Shown here piece by piece: positions 1 to 8,619 of a DNA stretch of 64,000 nt. The position numbers and the translations under genes were made by a program. The DNA is from Nitratireductor soli (GTDB lineage Bacteria; Pseudomonadota; Alphaproteobacteria; Rhizobiales; Rhizobiaceae), in assembly GCF_001050155.1 (NCBI RefSeq), contig NZ_LFVY01000012.1, forward strand, positions 124,001 through 188,000. Reading direction: 5' to 3'. Under the pieces are notes generated by a model. That model was given only the letters and a program-made list of their open reading frames with translations. It had not been told where the DNA came from and did not search any database. Positions within the stretch are counted from its first letter, which is position 1. The number at the start of each line of letters is the position of its first letter.

Positions 1-465
1 TTTCAGTGTTTCGGGTTCGGCGAAATAATTGCCGTCATGATGGGCGACCGGGCAACGGATGATCTGCCCGGGCTGGTAGCCGCGCGTGAAGGCCGTGTTG
101 GCGTTGGTGACTTCCAGCTTGACCTCGCGGCAGACGAATTTCAGCGACGCGTTGCGCATCAGCGCGCCCGGCAGCAGGCCCATTTCGAGCAGCACCTGGA
201 AGCCGTTGCACACCCCCATCACCAGCACGCCCTGGCGCGCCTTCTCGGCCACCGCGGCCATCACCGGCATGCGCGCGGCGATCGCCCCGCAGCGCAGATA
301 GTCGCCGTAGGAGAAGCCGCCGGGAATGACGATCAGGTCGACATCGGGCAGTTCGGTCTCGGTCTGCCAGACCGTCTGCGGCGCCTTGCCGGAAATCTTG
401 GTCAAGGCGGCGATCATGTCGCGGTCGCGGTTGAGGCCGGGAAGCTGGATGATGGCTGATTTCAT
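1..465 (-). CDS. purQ: Phosphoribosylformylglycinamidine synthase subunit PurQ (3' end cut by window)
   Basis: Glutaminase subunit of FGAM synthase, the fourth step of purine synthesis. It releases ammonia from glutamine for the PurL synthetase, with PurS as partner. The class I amidotransferase nucleophile is in GVCNGFQ (Cys86), preceded by [14 protein letters not shown] near residues 47-60, which is typical of PurQ. The start ATG at 465 overlaps the stop of the upstream small gene (ATGA), so the two are probably translationally coupled. About 155 residues are visible; the family is about 220, so roughly a third, including the catalytic His/Glu, lies outside the window. Identity is secure. 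Confidence 0.95.
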   Translation of the reverse strand, partial: MKSAIIQLPGLNRDRDMIAALTKISGKAPQTVWQTETELPDVDLIVIPGGFSYGDYLRCGAIAARMPVMAAVAEKARQGVLVMGVCNGFQVLLEMGLLPGALMRNASLKFVCREVKLEVTNANTAFTRGYQPGQIIRCPVAHHDGNYFAEPETLK

Positions 466-731
466 GAGCTCGGATCGTAGAGGTTCTGAGGGCCTTCGGC
501 CATTTCGCGCAGTTCAAGTCGGCGTTCGATGCGGTCGAGACGCTGGTCCTGGCGGGCCAGCGTGCCGTAAATATTGTGGATATCGCCATGCACGGCGACC
601 ATGGTGCCGCGAAGATTGTTCACTTCGGCTTTCAAGTCACTGAGCGCGAAGTCGACCTTGTCGAAACGCTCCTGCATCTTCTTCAGGAGCTCAAACATGA
701 ACTCGTTTGTCGCCTCGACCATTTTTCCCAT
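462..731 (-). CDS. Small predicted coiled-coil protein between purS and purQ
   Basis: An 89-residue charged protein of unknown function. Residues about 8-75 show heptad-like spacing of hydrophobic residues ([16 protein letters not shown], then [15 protein letters not shown] and [12 protein letters not shown]), suggesting a long helix or coiled coil; there is no signal peptide or membrane segment. It lies between purS and purQ on the same strand and overlaps the purQ start by ATGA, so it is almost certainly translated with the purine genes. Whether it acts on the PurSQL complex is not shown by the sequence. No known domain was recognised. Confidence 0.75.
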   Translation of the reverse strand: MGKMVEATNEFMFELLKKMQERFDKVDFALSDLKAEVNNLRGTMVAVHGDIHNIYGTLARQDQRLDRIERRLELREMAEGPQNLYDPSS

Positions 732-746
732 CTCCAGAGCGCAACC

Positions 747-989
747 TCAGGTAATGGCGACAGTGTAGTCTTCAATCACGGTGTTCGCCAGAAGCTTCTC
801 GCACATGGCGGTCAGTTCGCTCTCGGCCTTGGCCTTGTCCGACCCGGAAAGTTCTAGGTCGAACACCTTGCCCTGGCGCACGCTGTCGACGCCGGAAAAG
901 CCGAGCGTCGACAGGGCGCCGCCGATCGCCTTGCCCTGCGGGTCGAGCACGCCGTTCTTCAACGTCACGGTGACGCGGGCCTTGATCAC
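747..989 (-). CDS. purS: Phosphoribosylformylglycinamidine synthase subunit PurS
   Basis: Small (80 aa) subunit that bridges PurQ and PurL in the three-subunit FGAM synthase of alphaproteobacteria and Gram-positives. The protein begins (V/M)IKARVTVTLKNGVLDPQGKAI and contains LGFSGVDSVRQGKVFDLEL, the PurS signature. I chose the GTG start at 989 because an AGGGAG ribosome binding site lies about 8 bases upstream and the family starts here; the frame stays open further upstream but the extension looks non-coding. It follows purC closely on the same strand, in the order purC-purS-small gene-purQ. Confidence 0.92.
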   Translation of the reverse strand: MIKARVTVTLKNGVLDPQGKAIGGALSTLGFSGVDSVRQGKVFDLELSGSDKAKAESELTAMCEKLLANTVIEDYTVAIT

Positions 990-1024
990 GATGAAACTCC
1001 CTGCTTGTCCGTCTTCCGCGCAAT

Positions 1025-1813
1025 CTAGTGGCGCGTCTTGTTGTCCTTCGAGGAAACGAGCACCGGGCCGCCCGAACGCGGCGGCTCGTTCTCGTTCATG
1101 ATGCCGAGACGGCGCGCCACTTCCTGGTAGGCCTCGACGAGACCGCCCATGTCGCGGCGGAACCGGTCCTTGTCCATCTTGTCCTGGGTGACCGTGTCCC
1201 ACAGCCGGCACGAATCAGGCGAAATCTCATCGGCCACGACGACACGCATCATGTCGTTTTCCCACAGCCGGCCGCATTCGATCTTGAAATCGACGAGCTG
1301 GATGCCGACGCCGAGGAACAGGCCGGTGAGGAAGTCGTTGACGCGGATGGCAAGCGCCATCATGTCGTCGATCTCCTGCGGGCTCGCCCAGCCAAACGCG
1401 GTGATGTGCTCTTCGGAGACCATCGGGTCGTCCAGCGCGTCGGCCTTGTAGTAGAACTCGATGATCGAGCGCGGCAGGACCGTGCCTTCCTCGATGCCGA
1501 GCCGCTTGGCCAGCGAACCGGCGGCGATGTTGCGCACGACGATCTCGAGCGGAATGATCTCGACTTCCTTGATCAGCTGCTCGCGCATGTTGAGGCGGCG
1601 GATGAAGTGCGTCGGAATGCCGATGCGGTTCAGATGCTCGAAAATATACTCCGAGATCCGGTTGTTCAGCACACCCTTGCCGTCGACCACCTCGTGCTTC
1701 TTCTTGTTGAAGGCGGTGGCGTCGTCCTTGAAGAACTGGATCAGCGTGCCCGGCTCCGGTCCTTCGTAAAGGATCTTGGCCTTGCCTTCGTAGATGCGGC
1801 GACGACGGTTCAT
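1025..1813 (-). CDS. purC: Phosphoribosylaminoimidazole-succinocarboxamide synthase
   Basis: SAICAR synthase: ATP-dependent ligation of aspartate to CAIR in purine synthesis, cytosolic. The 262-residue length and start ([18 protein letters not shown], a glycine-rich ATP-binding start) fit. Family motifs present include [36 protein letters not shown] and the metal-binding DFKIECGR...[15 protein letters not shown]. It is the first gene of a purine set on the minus strand (purC, purS, small gene, purQ). A gap of about 270 bases separates it from the divergent zeta-inhibitor gene, so both promoters should lie there. Confidence 0.96.
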   Translation of the reverse strand: MNRRRRIYEGKAKILYEGPEPGTLIQFFKDDATAFNKKKHEVVDGKGVLNNRISEYIFEHLNRIGIPTHFIRRLNMREQLIKEVEIIPLEIVVRNIAAGSLAKRLGIEEGTVLPRSIIEFYYKADALDDPMVSEEHITAFGWASPQEIDDMMALAIRVNDFLTGLFLGVGIQLVDFKIECGRLWENDMMRVVVADEISPDSCRLWDTVTQDKMDKDRFRRDMGGLVEAYQEVARRLGIMNENEPPRSGGPVLVSSKDNKTRH

Positions 1814-2084
1814 GGCTTTCCCTGGTGCCTTGACGGGAAAGCTTCGCGAGGAAGCTTCGCGGCGCGGCTTTTCTTGAAGATGCGTTATGTCACGCGGTCT
1901 CTAGCGCAAACCCGCCCGCACCACAATTGCCATTTGCTCCTGCCGGCGTCTTTCTCCCATGCGCGGAAACGCGCGCCTGCGCCAAACGAGCGTATTGACC
2001 CGGGGCGGGCCTTCTGGTTTTTGCTTTCCAACCCAGTTGTTTCTTCGCATCGCCACGGCGGTGCCCGAGCCGGAGGACGTTAGG

Positions 2085-2405
2085 ATGGCCAATATGAAAG
2101 ACCGCGAGGACGCGTTCGAAAACAAGTTTGTCCACGATGAAAACATGAAGTTCAGGGCGATGGCGCGCCGCAACAAGATGCTTGGCCTGTGGGCTGCCGA
2201 AAAGCTCGGCAAGACCGGCGACGAGGCGGAAGCCTATGCACGCGAAGTGGTCAACTCCGATTTCGAGGAAGCCGGCGACCATGACGTGTTCCGCAAGGTG
2301 CGCAAGGATTTCGATGCGGCCGGCGTCGACCAGTCCGACCACCAGCTTCGCCGCACCATGGACGAGTTGCTCAACCAGGCCATCGAGCAGGTGAAAAGCG
2401 AGTAG
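2085..2405 (+). CDS. F1-ATPase inhibitor zeta subunit (DUF1476 family)
   Basis: A 106-residue protein of the alphaproteobacterial zeta family, which blocks reverse (ATP-hydrolysing) rotation of the F1 ATP synthase, as shown for Paracoccus denitrificans. The hallmark N-terminus MKDREDAFENKFVHDE and the ARRNKMLGLWAAEKLGK stretch are clear. The middle carries acidic residues around the EVVNSDFEEAGDHDVFRKV segment, and the C-terminus is helical. The ATG at 2085 has a GGAGG site 8 bases upstream; the ATG at 2094 is a possible alternative. It stands divergent from purC, a common neighbourhood in this order. Ends 7 bases before the next gene, so cotranscription is possible. Confidence 0.9.
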   Translation: MANMKDREDAFENKFVHDENMKFRAMARRNKMLGLWAAEKLGKTGDEAEAYAREVVNSDFEEAGDHDVFRKVRKDFDAAGVDQSDHQLRRTMDELLNQAIEQVKSE

Positions 2406-2411
2406 CATCAC

Positions 2412-3191
2412 ATGTCGCTCGCTGCACGGCTCGAGGCCGGTGAAACGGTCTTCTCCGCCTGGTCCGGCATTCCCGATTCGCTGACCGTCGAATTGGTTGC
2501 CGGGCTCGGCTTCGATGCCGTGACGCTCGACATGCAGCATGGCGGTCATCACGAGGACAGCGTGTTGCGCGGCATCGCCGGGGTCCGTCTGCATGGTGCG
2601 CATCCGCTGGTGCGCATTCCCGTCGGGCGGTTCGATATGGCGAGCCGGGCGCTCGATTTCGGCGCCGAAGCGGTGATCGCGCCGATGATCAATACGGTCG
2701 AGGACGCGGCAGCCTTCGCCGCGGCGATGAAATACCCGCCCGTTGGCGCCCGTTCCTGGGGGCCAAGCTTCGCCATGCCGCGACAGGGCGCGGCGGACGC
2801 GCAGAAATGGCTCGAAACCGCGAATCGCGAAACGCTGGCCTTCGCCATGATCGAGACGCGCGCGGCGCTTGCCGCGGTCGATGCGATCCTGGCTGTCGAC
2901 GGCATTGACGGCCTGCTGGTCGGGCCGTCGGATTTCTCCATCGCCTGGTCGCAGGGCCGGGTCGTCGATCCTGCGTTGGAAGAGATGATGCCGGCCATAG
3001 CGTCGATCGCCGAAAAGGCGCGCGCCGCCGGCAAGCATGCGGCGATCTACGTGGTCGATCCACGGCTCGTCGGACGATACCACACAATGGGCTACCGGCT
3101 TTTTGCGCTTGGCTCGGAAGCGGCCTATATGGCGCGCGGCGCCACGGCCATGCTCGACGCCGCACGTGGTTCCATCACGGCGATGGGTTAA
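2412..3191 (+). CDS. HpcH/HpaI aldolase/citrate lyase family protein
   Basis: A 259-residue class II (metal-dependent) pyruvate aldolase. The family cleaves 4-hydroxy-2-oxo acids or 2-keto-3-deoxy sugars acids to pyruvate and an aldehyde. Features seen are LDMQHGGHH (general base region near residues 39-47), the phosphate/substrate loop APMINTVEDAAAFAAAMKYPP followed by GARSWGP, the metal-ligand pair in IETRAALAAVDAI and GIDGLLVGPSDFSIA. Length fits the family. The substrate cannot be read from sequence. It lies just downstream of the zeta gene, and its stop overlaps the convergent hydrolase gene by 4 bases. Confidence 0.85.
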   Translation: MSLAARLEAGETVFSAWSGIPDSLTVELVAGLGFDAVTLDMQHGGHHEDSVLRGIAGVRLHGAHPLVRIPVGRFDMASRALDFGAEAVIAPMINTVEDAAAFAAAMKYPPVGARSWGPSFAMPRQGAADAQKWLETANRETLAFAMIETRAALAAVDAILAVDGIDGLLVGPSDFSIAWSQGRVVDPALEEMMPAIASIAEKARAAGKHAAIYVVDPRLVGRYHTMGYRLFALGSEAAYMARGATAMLDAARGSITAMG

Positions 3192-3736
3192 AGCTGACGC
3201 AGGAAATGCGCGAAGGTCATCGAGCCTTCGGGCCACGGGCCAAAGCCCGATTCGGCATTGATATGGCCAGACTCGCCCGCATCGAGAAACATCGAGCCCC
3301 AGGCGGCGGCGATGTCCTTCGCCGTTTCGAAAGCGCTGAAGTGATCGTTGCGGCTGGCGATGGTGATCGACGGAAAGGGCAGTGGATCGCGCGGATAGGG
3401 CCCAAACGTCATCAGGTGCTTCGGCCTGATTTTGGGATTGGCCACATCCGGCGGCGCGACGAGGAAGGCGCCGGCCACCGGCTTGCGGAATTCAGGGATC
3501 GCCTGGATGGCGGCGGCGACGCCCAGTGAATGGGCGACCAGCACGACCGGCTTCTTTGCCTCGTTGACCGCTTCGGCGACCTTTGCCACCCAATCCTCGC
3601 GCACCGGCTTCGACCAGGCGTCCTGCTCGACGCGGCGCGCCGTCGACAGCCGCGATTGCCAGCGCGTCTGCCAGTGCTCCGGTCCCGAATTGGTGTAGCC
3701 GGGGATGATGAGAATGTCGGCGTCTGATGCTTTCAT
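3188..3736 (-). CDS. RBBP9/YdeN family serine hydrolase
   Basis: Small single-domain alpha/beta hydrolase (182 aa). The typical N-terminal strand and loop ILIIPGYTNSGPEHWQTRWQ is followed by the nucleophile elbow VAHSLG, then an Asp in ASRNDHFSAF and a His in ESGHINAESGFGPWPEG, giving a full Ser-Asp-His triad. Members are cytosolic esterases with poorly defined substrates. I chose the ATG at 3736 (MKASDADILIIPG); the longer open frame upstream is arginine-rich and unlike the family. It runs convergently with the aldolase gene and overlaps its stop. Confidence 0.82.
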   Translation of the reverse strand: MKASDADILIIPGYTNSGPEHWQTRWQSRLSTARRVEQDAWSKPVREDWVAKVAEAVNEAKKPVVLVAHSLGVAAAIQAIPEFRKPVAGAFLVAPPDVANPKIRPKHLMTFGPYPRDPLPFPSITIASRNDHFSAFETAKDIAAAWGSMFLDAGESGHINAESGFGPWPEGSMTFAHFLRQL

Positions 3737-3983
3737 GGCCGCGCATGTAGCCATGCGGCGGCGCCGATGCAACCGTTCCAGGACGCGGTGCTCATCAAGT
3801 GATAAAATTGAACAAGAATTCTGTATTGGTATCAATATAGTGAACAGGCTGTTCGAAGTCCGGTGCTTGCGGGTGTTGCGAAATAGGTCCAGCTATAGGC
3901 GAAACGATGAACCGGTCTAGCGCGATCCGTGACCTGCCGGCAGGTGATTCGATCTGTCAGGATCGAGCCTCAGGAGATTGAAA
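3737..3983. other. Divergent intergenic region with no gene
   Basis: About 250 bases between two divergent genes. It contains a locally AT-rich patch around 3796-3845, unusual for this GC-rich window, which is a reasonable place for the promoters of both neighbours. No coding potential or strong hairpin was seen. Confidence 0.4.
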
Positions 3984-4796
3984 ATGAACGATTTACCCTT
4001 CGCAGCAACCCGGCCCGTCAGCGTATCGAGCGTTGGCCTGAAGGCGCGCGACGGCGATGCGCTGGCGAAATTCTACCGCGACACGCTGGGCCTTGCCGAG
4101 CTGGCGCGGCAGGCCGGCGTCATTGCCCTGGGCGCCGGCGGGCGTACCCTTCTGGAGATCGAGGAGGACGTCTCGGCCAGCCCGGACAATCCGCGTGAAG
4201 CCGGGTTGTTCCACACGGCTTTCCTCCTGCCACAACGTGCCGACCTGGCGCGCTGGGCGCTGTTTGCCCGCGACAGCAATCTGCGGCTGGAAGGCGCTTC
4301 CGATCATCTGGTCAGCGAGGCGATCTACCTGTCGGACCCGGAAGGCAACGGCATCGAGATCTACGCCGACCGGGCGCCCGAAAGCTGGTCGAAGACCGCC
4401 GAAGGCATCGCCATGGCGACCAATCCGCTCGATTTCCAGAGCCTGCTCGGCACGCTGCCGGATGGCGATCAAGGCTGGCAGGGCGCGCCGGAAAACACGG
4501 TGATCGGCCACGTGCACCTGCGCGTCGGCGATCCGGCCGCCGCCGAGGAATGGTGGCATGAAGCCCAGGGCTTCGACACCATGGCGCGCTATGGCGATCA
4601 GGCGGTGTTCCTGGCGACGGGCGGCTACCACCACCACATCGGCGCCAATTCCTGGCGCAGCGCCGGCGCAGCAAAGCGCGACCCGCATCGGGCCGGCCTT
4701 TCCTGGGTGAAACTGCGCAGCAGCGCCGCCACCGCGCAGAAGGAATTCGCCGATCCGTGGGGCACGCTGATCCGCGTCGCGCCGGCGGTGGCCTGA
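3984..4796 (+). CDS. VOC family ring-cleavage dioxygenase-like/glyoxalase-fold protein (CatE-like)
   Basis: A 270-residue protein with two vicinal-oxygen-chelate modules: residues about 10-130 (VSSVGLKARDGDALAKFYRDTLGL ... SEAIYLSDPEGNGIEIYADR) and about 165-265 (IGHVHLRVGDPAAAEEWW ... GGYHHHIGANSW). Candidate metal ligands are the His in HVHLRVGD, the His cluster in YHHHIG and the Glu of GIEIYAD. The layout matches CatE-type proteins annotated as catechol-2,3-dioxygenase-like, but the substrate is unknown. The ATG at 3984 has a CAGGAG site at 3971; the TTG at 3978 is rejected. Confidence 0.8.
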   Translation: MNDLPFAATRPVSVSSVGLKARDGDALAKFYRDTLGLAELARQAGVIALGAGGRTLLEIEEDVSASPDNPREAGLFHTAFLLPQRADLARWALFARDSNLRLEGASDHLVSEAIYLSDPEGNGIEIYADRAPESWSKTAEGIAMATNPLDFQSLLGTLPDGDQGWQGAPENTVIGHVHLRVGDPAAAEEWWHEAQGFDTMARYGDQAVFLATGGYHHHIGANSWRSAGAAKRDPHRAGLSWVKLRSSAATAQKEFADPWGTLIRVAPAVA

Positions 4797-4799
4797 GGT

Positions 4800-6107
4800 T
4801 TACGCTTCGCCGAACACCCGGCGGAAGATCGTCTCCACATGTTTGGTGTGGTAGCCGATGTCGAACTTGTCGCGGATCTCCTCTTCGGAAAGTGCGGCGC
4901 GCACATCTTTGTCCGCCAGCAGTTCTTCCAGGAAGTCCGCGCCCTGTTCCCACACCCGCATGGCGTTGCGCTGCACGAGGCGGTAGGAATCCTCGCGGCT
5001 GACGCCTGCCTGGGTCAGCGCCAGAAGCACGCGCTGCGAATGAACGAGGCCGCGGAAGCGATCCATGTTCTTCTGCATGGTCTCAGGATAGACGACCAGC
5101 TTTTCCATCATGCCCGTCAGGCGGCCGAGCGCGAAATCGAGCGTCACAGTCGCATCGGGGCCGATCATCCGCTCGACGGAAGAGTGCGAAATGTCGCGCT
5201 CATGCCACAGCGCCACATTCTCCATGGCCGGCATCGCATAGGCGCGCACCATGCGGGCAAGGCCGGTCAGGTTTTCCGACAGCACAGGGTTGCGCTTGTG
5301 CGGCATGGCCGACGAACCCTTCTGGCCGGGTGAAAAATACTCTTCCGCCTCCAGAACCTCGGTGCGCTGCAAATGGCGCACCTCGGTCGCCAGCCGCTCG
5401 ATCGACGAGGCGATGACGGCAAGGGTGGCGAAGAACATGGCGTGCCGGTCGCGCGGGATCACCTGGGTGGACACCGGCTCGGGCTTCAGGCCCATCTTGG
5501 CCGCCACATGCTCCTCGACACGCGGGTCGATGTTGGCGAAGGTGCCGACGGCGCCGGAAATGGCGCAGGTGGCGATTTCCTCGCGCGCGTGGACGAGCCG
5601 TTCGCGGCAGCGCTCGAATTCGGCATAGGCCTGCGCCAGCTTGACGCCGAACGTGGTCGGTTCGGCATGGATGCCATGGCTGCGGCCGATGGTGACGCTG
5701 TCCTTGTGCTCGAAAGCGCGCTTCTTGAGCGCGGCAAGCAGCGCGTCGAGATCGGCGAGAAGCAGGTCACTGGCGCGCGCCAGTTGCACATTGAAACAGG
5801 TGTCGAGCACGTCGGACGACGTCATGCCCTGATGCACGAAACGCGCTTCCGGACCGACGATTTCGGCCAGATGCGTCAGGAAGGCGATGACGTCGTGCTT
5901 GGTCTCGCGTTCGATCTCATCGATGCGGTCGATGTCGAAAACGGCCTTGCCGCCCTTGTCCCAAATGATCTTCGCCGCTTCCTTCGGCACGATGCCGAGT
6001 TCGGCCATGGCGTCGGCGGCATGCGCCTCGATTTCGAACCAGATGCGGAACTTGGTCTCGGGCGACCAGATGGCGACCATTTCCGGCCGCGAATAGCGCG
6101 GGATCAT
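4800..6107 (-). CDS. purB: Adenylosuccinate lyase
   Basis: 435-residue member of the fumarase/aspartase superfamily. It removes fumarate from SAICAR and from adenylosuccinate, in the pathway of purC above. The superfamily signature GSSAMPHKRNP is present, with HGIHAEPTTFGVK and MTSSDVLDTCF upstream and the C-terminal ADL helix bundle (SREDSYRLVQRNAMRVWEQG). Start MIPRYSRPEMVAIWS is the canonical rhizobial PurB start. It stands 3 bases from the convergent VOC gene, so there is no room for a separate terminator. Confidence 0.96.
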   Translation of the reverse strand: MIPRYSRPEMVAIWSPETKFRIWFEIEAHAADAMAELGIVPKEAAKIIWDKGGKAVFDIDRIDEIERETKHDVIAFLTHLAEIVGPEARFVHQGMTSSDVLDTCFNVQLARASDLLLADLDALLAALKKRAFEHKDSVTIGRSHGIHAEPTTFGVKLAQAYAEFERCRERLVHAREEIATCAISGAVGTFANIDPRVEEHVAAKMGLKPEPVSTQVIPRDRHAMFFATLAVIASSIERLATEVRHLQRTEVLEAEEYFSPGQKGSSAMPHKRNPVLSENLTGLARMVRAYAMPAMENVALWHERDISHSSVERMIGPDATVTLDFALGRLTGMMEKLVVYPETMQKNMDRFRGLVHSQRVLLALTQAGVSREDSYRLVQRNAMRVWEQGADFLEELLADKDVRAALSEEEIRDKFDIGYHTKHVETIFRRVFGEA

Positions 6108-6167
6108 GCGTGCCTTGCCTTCGTTGCGATTGAGTTGGCGCTTCCGTATCAGAGGTGGACGCTTTGC

Positions 6168-6665
6168 TCAACGCGGCTTGGCCGCATAGAGGATGCTGAG
6201 CAGGAAAAGGGCGGCAAATCCCCAGGGAAAATAGATTCTGAGCCCGAGCACGGCAAACTGATAGAACGCGCCCAGCGTTGTGAAGACGAACTCGAAGGCC
6301 CATTGGAGCGACAACAGGTCGCCATGCCATTGCGCGTAATAGATACGGTACTGCAACGCGTAAAGGAGGGCCGTTGCGCCGACCGTGGCGAGGGAAAAGG
6401 CGAGGAAAGCAGCGGCAAAACGGGTTTCGGCACGGTCGCCCCGACACAAAATCCGGTAGGCCACATGGCCGATGGGAAAGGCGGTCGCCGCGCCAAGCGC
6501 GAAGATCAGCGTGACGGCGGCGGCCCGCCGCGGGGTCTGCCATTCGGACAGCCACAGGAACCCGAAGGCGTTGAGGCCCATCAGCACACCCCAGCCGAGC
6601 GCGCCCAGGAGCGCCAGGCGGGGCGAGGGGAGCCATTGGCCGGCGGCGGCGAGCAGGCCGGTCAT
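6168..6665 (-). CDS. Hypothetical inner-membrane protein
   Basis: 165 residues with about four predicted membrane segments: residues about 17-38 (LALLGALGWGVLMGLNAFGFLWL), 47-70, 83-104 (FAAAFLAFSLATVGATALLYAL) and 136-160 (VLGLRIYFPWGFAALFLLSILYA). No catalytic motif or known domain is recognised. It lies between purB and a DUF2259 gene on the same strand, with a gap of about 40 bases on the upstream side, so cotranscription with the DUF2259 gene is possible. Function unknown. Confidence 0.65.
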   Translation of the reverse strand: MTGLLAAAGQWLPSPRLALLGALGWGVLMGLNAFGFLWLSEWQTPRRAAAVTLIFALGAATAFPIGHVAYRILCRGDRAETRFAAAFLAFSLATVGATALLYALQYRIYYAQWHGDLLSLQWAFEFVFTTLGAFYQFAVLGLRIYFPWGFAALFLLSILYAAKPR

Positions 6666-6704
6666 GTGCGCCGTCGCGAGCTGCCGCGCCGAAAAGTCAT
6701 CGCC

Positions 6705-7430
6705 TCAAAGCTGGCCCGTTATGGCGATGAAGCGATGGTCCGGGCCTTCGAAGCCAAGCGCCCGGATGGCGATGATGACGGCAAACACCGGTGCACCGCC
6801 GGCCGGATGGAAAGTCTGCACGCCGGCCAGGCTGTAGCCGAGCGGGCAGCCCCGGCTCGTTGGAATGGTGGTGTCTTCGTGCACCACATCGCTCTGCGTA
6901 CCGGGCGCCACGCCGATGCGCGTCAGGCGAAAGCCCACCGCTTCGCCGAACCCGTGGCACTCGGCGGCATCCGGCATGGGCAGTTCGGCGAGGCGGAACT
7001 CGAGCGCATCGTCTATGGCCGGAAAGACCGGCCGTGGGTTGACCTCCAGGCGGAACGGGTCGGTCGAAAGTTCCGTCACGGCGTTCCAGCCGGCGGTGAA
7101 GCCGCGGTTTTCGGCAAGGATGGCGTCGTCGATCACCGATTGGCCCTGGGCGCGCGCCTGCGCCCGCGCATCGGCGAGTGCCGCGCCCTCCTGGTCCAGC
7201 CTGACACGCACCGGCGTGCCGGGCAGGAAGCTGTCATTGGTCGTGTTGATGTAATAGCGGTTGGCATAGGGAAAACCCGAACCGTCCTGCACGCCGTATT
7301 CCTCGAAGGCGAAAATGTCGCCATCGGCGCTGAAGCCGAGCATTTCCACCGTTGCCGTGTCGCCCGCCCGCGCCGCGCCGCAGGCCATCACGAACAGCGC
7401 CGCGCCGGCGATGAAACGAAGAAGTCTCAT
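6705..7430 (-). CDS. DUF2259 family secreted protein
   Basis: A 241-residue protein with a clear signal peptide (MRLLRFIAGAALFVMACGAARAG, cleavage likely after ARA). The mature part has the DUF2259 pattern: a conserved ...GFSADGDIFAFEEYGVQDGSGFPYA... opening, then an extended beta-rich region ending with GYSLAGVQTFHPAGGAPVFAVII. No enzymatic residues are recognised; function is unknown. Cysteines near CHGFGEAVGF and RGCPLGY may form a disulphide in the periplasm. It is followed on the same strand by the small membrane protein. Confidence 0.75.
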   Translation of the reverse strand: MRLLRFIAGAALFVMACGAARAGDTATVEMLGFSADGDIFAFEEYGVQDGSGFPYANRYYINTTNDSFLPGTPVRVRLDQEGAALADARAQARAQGQSVIDDAILAENRGFTAGWNAVTELSTDPFRLEVNPRPVFPAIDDALEFRLAELPMPDAAECHGFGEAVGFRLTRIGVAPGTQSDVVHEDTTIPTSRGCPLGYSLAGVQTFHPAGGAPVFAVIIAIRALGFEGPDHRFIAITGQL

Positions 7431-7457
7431 GGTTACGATCCTTTCTTAGTGTCCTGC

Positions 7458-7486
7458 CCCAGCCAAACCGAAGGTTTGGACTGGGA
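7458..7486. terminator. Hairpin with 12-bp stem, possible terminator or repeat
   Basis: CCCAGCCAAACC pairs with GGTTTGGACTGGG around a GAA loop, with one bulged base. It lies between the P1-hydrolase gene and the DUF2259 gene. There is no long T tract on either side, so intrinsic termination is uncertain; it may instead protect transcript ends. Confidence 0.4.
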
Positions 7487-7525
7487 CCAGCAGGCCACTA
7501 AAATATTGATTCTAGTGCAACTTTG

Positions 7526-7566
7526 CTTCAATTGAAATGAATGCAAAGCCTTCATTTCAATTGAAG
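7526..7566. repeat. Perfect 16-bp inverted repeat over the 3' end of the P1-hydrolase gene
   Basis: CTTCAATTGAAATGAA (7526-7541) is repeated perfectly as its reverse complement at 7551-7566, with a 9-base spacer. The right arm encodes the last codons and the TGA stop of the P1-family gene. The arms are AT-rich against the surrounding DNA. It may be a terminator-like or regulator-binding palindrome; no T tract follows. Confidence 0.6.
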
Positions 7567-8619
7567 CTTTGCACCAGCCTTGCGCTCGGCCATCCACCGG
7601 CCGGCCCGCGTCTCCCATGCCGGACTTATATCACCTTCAGCCGCTGGTGCCGCGTAAACACCGCGTGCAATGGCGCGCGCCATGGTGCTGGCCGCCGCCG
7701 CGCCAAGATCGATCATGTCGGCGAGATCGAGCGGCGTTTGGTTGCGGCCCGTGGCGAGTGCAAAGACCAGATCGCCATCCACCGGCGTGTGCGCCGGCCA
7801 GATGGCGCGGGCGAACCCGTCATGGGCGGCGATCGCCAGCCGTTTCGCCGCTGCCTTGTCCAGCTTCGCATCCGTGGCGATCACGCCGATCGTCGTGTTG
7901 GAGCCGGCGGCCGCGCGCATCTTGGTGATCACCGCTTGGGCGTCGGCGGGCAGGGGGTGCGGCAGGCCGAGCCCGCCGAATTCATCGCCGATCTCGAATG
8001 GTGCCGCCCAGAAATGCGGCGTGTCGCCGATGGTCACCGAACCGACCGCGTTGACGGCCACCAGCGCGCCGACCGTGATGCCGTTGTCGAGCACGGTGGA
8101 GGCGGACCCCAGCCCGCCTTTCAGGCCGGCGGTGGTGGCGCCGGCGCCGGCCCCGACGCTGCCGAGCGCGAAATCCTCGCCCGTTGCCATTGCAGCGGCA
8201 AAACCATAATCGCGATAGGGCGGGAACCGGCCCCAGTCCTTGTCGCCGCCATTCGGCAGGTCGAACAGGATCGCCGCCGGCACGATGGGCACGCGAAAGC
8301 CGAGGATTTCAAATCCCTTGCCCATTTCGCGCAGGGCCGCCTGGACGCCGGCGGCGGCATCGAGGCCGAAGGCGGACCCGCCCGACAGCGTAACGGCATC
8401 GACCGCCTCGACCAGATTGTGCGGTTCGAGCAGATCGGTTTCGCGCGTGCCCGGCGCGCCGCCCAGAACCTGGACCCCGGCCACCGCCGGCTGGTCGCAG
8501 ACGATGGCCGTGACGCCCGACTTGACGACGGCGTCGGAATGGTTGCCGACCGTCAGCCCGGCAACGTCGGTGATCAGGTTGCGCGACCCTGTACGCCACA
8601 TCCCCGGGCGCCGCATCAT
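7552..8619 (-). CDS. P1 family peptidase (DmpA/NylC-type N-terminal nucleophile hydrolase)
   Basis: 355-residue Ntn-fold hydrolase made as a precursor that cuts itself into two chains. Seen: opening NLITDVAGLTVGNHSDAVVKSGVTAIVCD, the glycine-rich TLSGGSAFGLDAAAGV, GAGAGATTAGLKGGLGSAS, and the processing site AGSNTTIGVIATDA. By family analogy the cut is between Asn241 and Thr242, with Thr242 becoming the nucleophile. Relatives include DmpA and BapA aminopeptidases and nylon oligomer hydrolase NylC. Its start overlaps the stop of the upstream solute-binding protein gene by ATGA, so the two are coupled; this hints that the imported solute is its substrate (inference). Confidence 0.85.
   Translation of the reverse strand: MMRRPGMWRTGSRNLITDVAGLTVGNHSDAVVKSGVTAIVCDQPAVAGVQVLGGAPGTRETDLLEPHNLVEAVDAVTLSGGSAFGLDAAAGVQAALREMGKGFEILGFRVPIVPAAILFDLPNGGDKDWGRFPPYRDYGFAAAMATGEDFALGSVGAGAGATTAGLKGGLGSASTVLDNGITVGALVAVNAVGSVTIGDTPHFWAAPFEIGDEFGGLGLPHPLPADAQAVITKMRAAAGSNTTIGVIATDAKLDKAAAKRLAIAAHDGFARAIWPAHTPVDGDLVFALATGRNQTPLDLADMIDLGAAAASTMARAIARGVYAAPAAEGDISPAWETRAGRWMAERKAGAKLQLK

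Noticed and set aside
7433-7618. 61-codon frame in the gap between the P1-hydrolase and DUF2259 genes
   Set aside because: It is made mostly of two inverted repeats and overlaps a real gene end; no ribosome binding site or similarity was seen.
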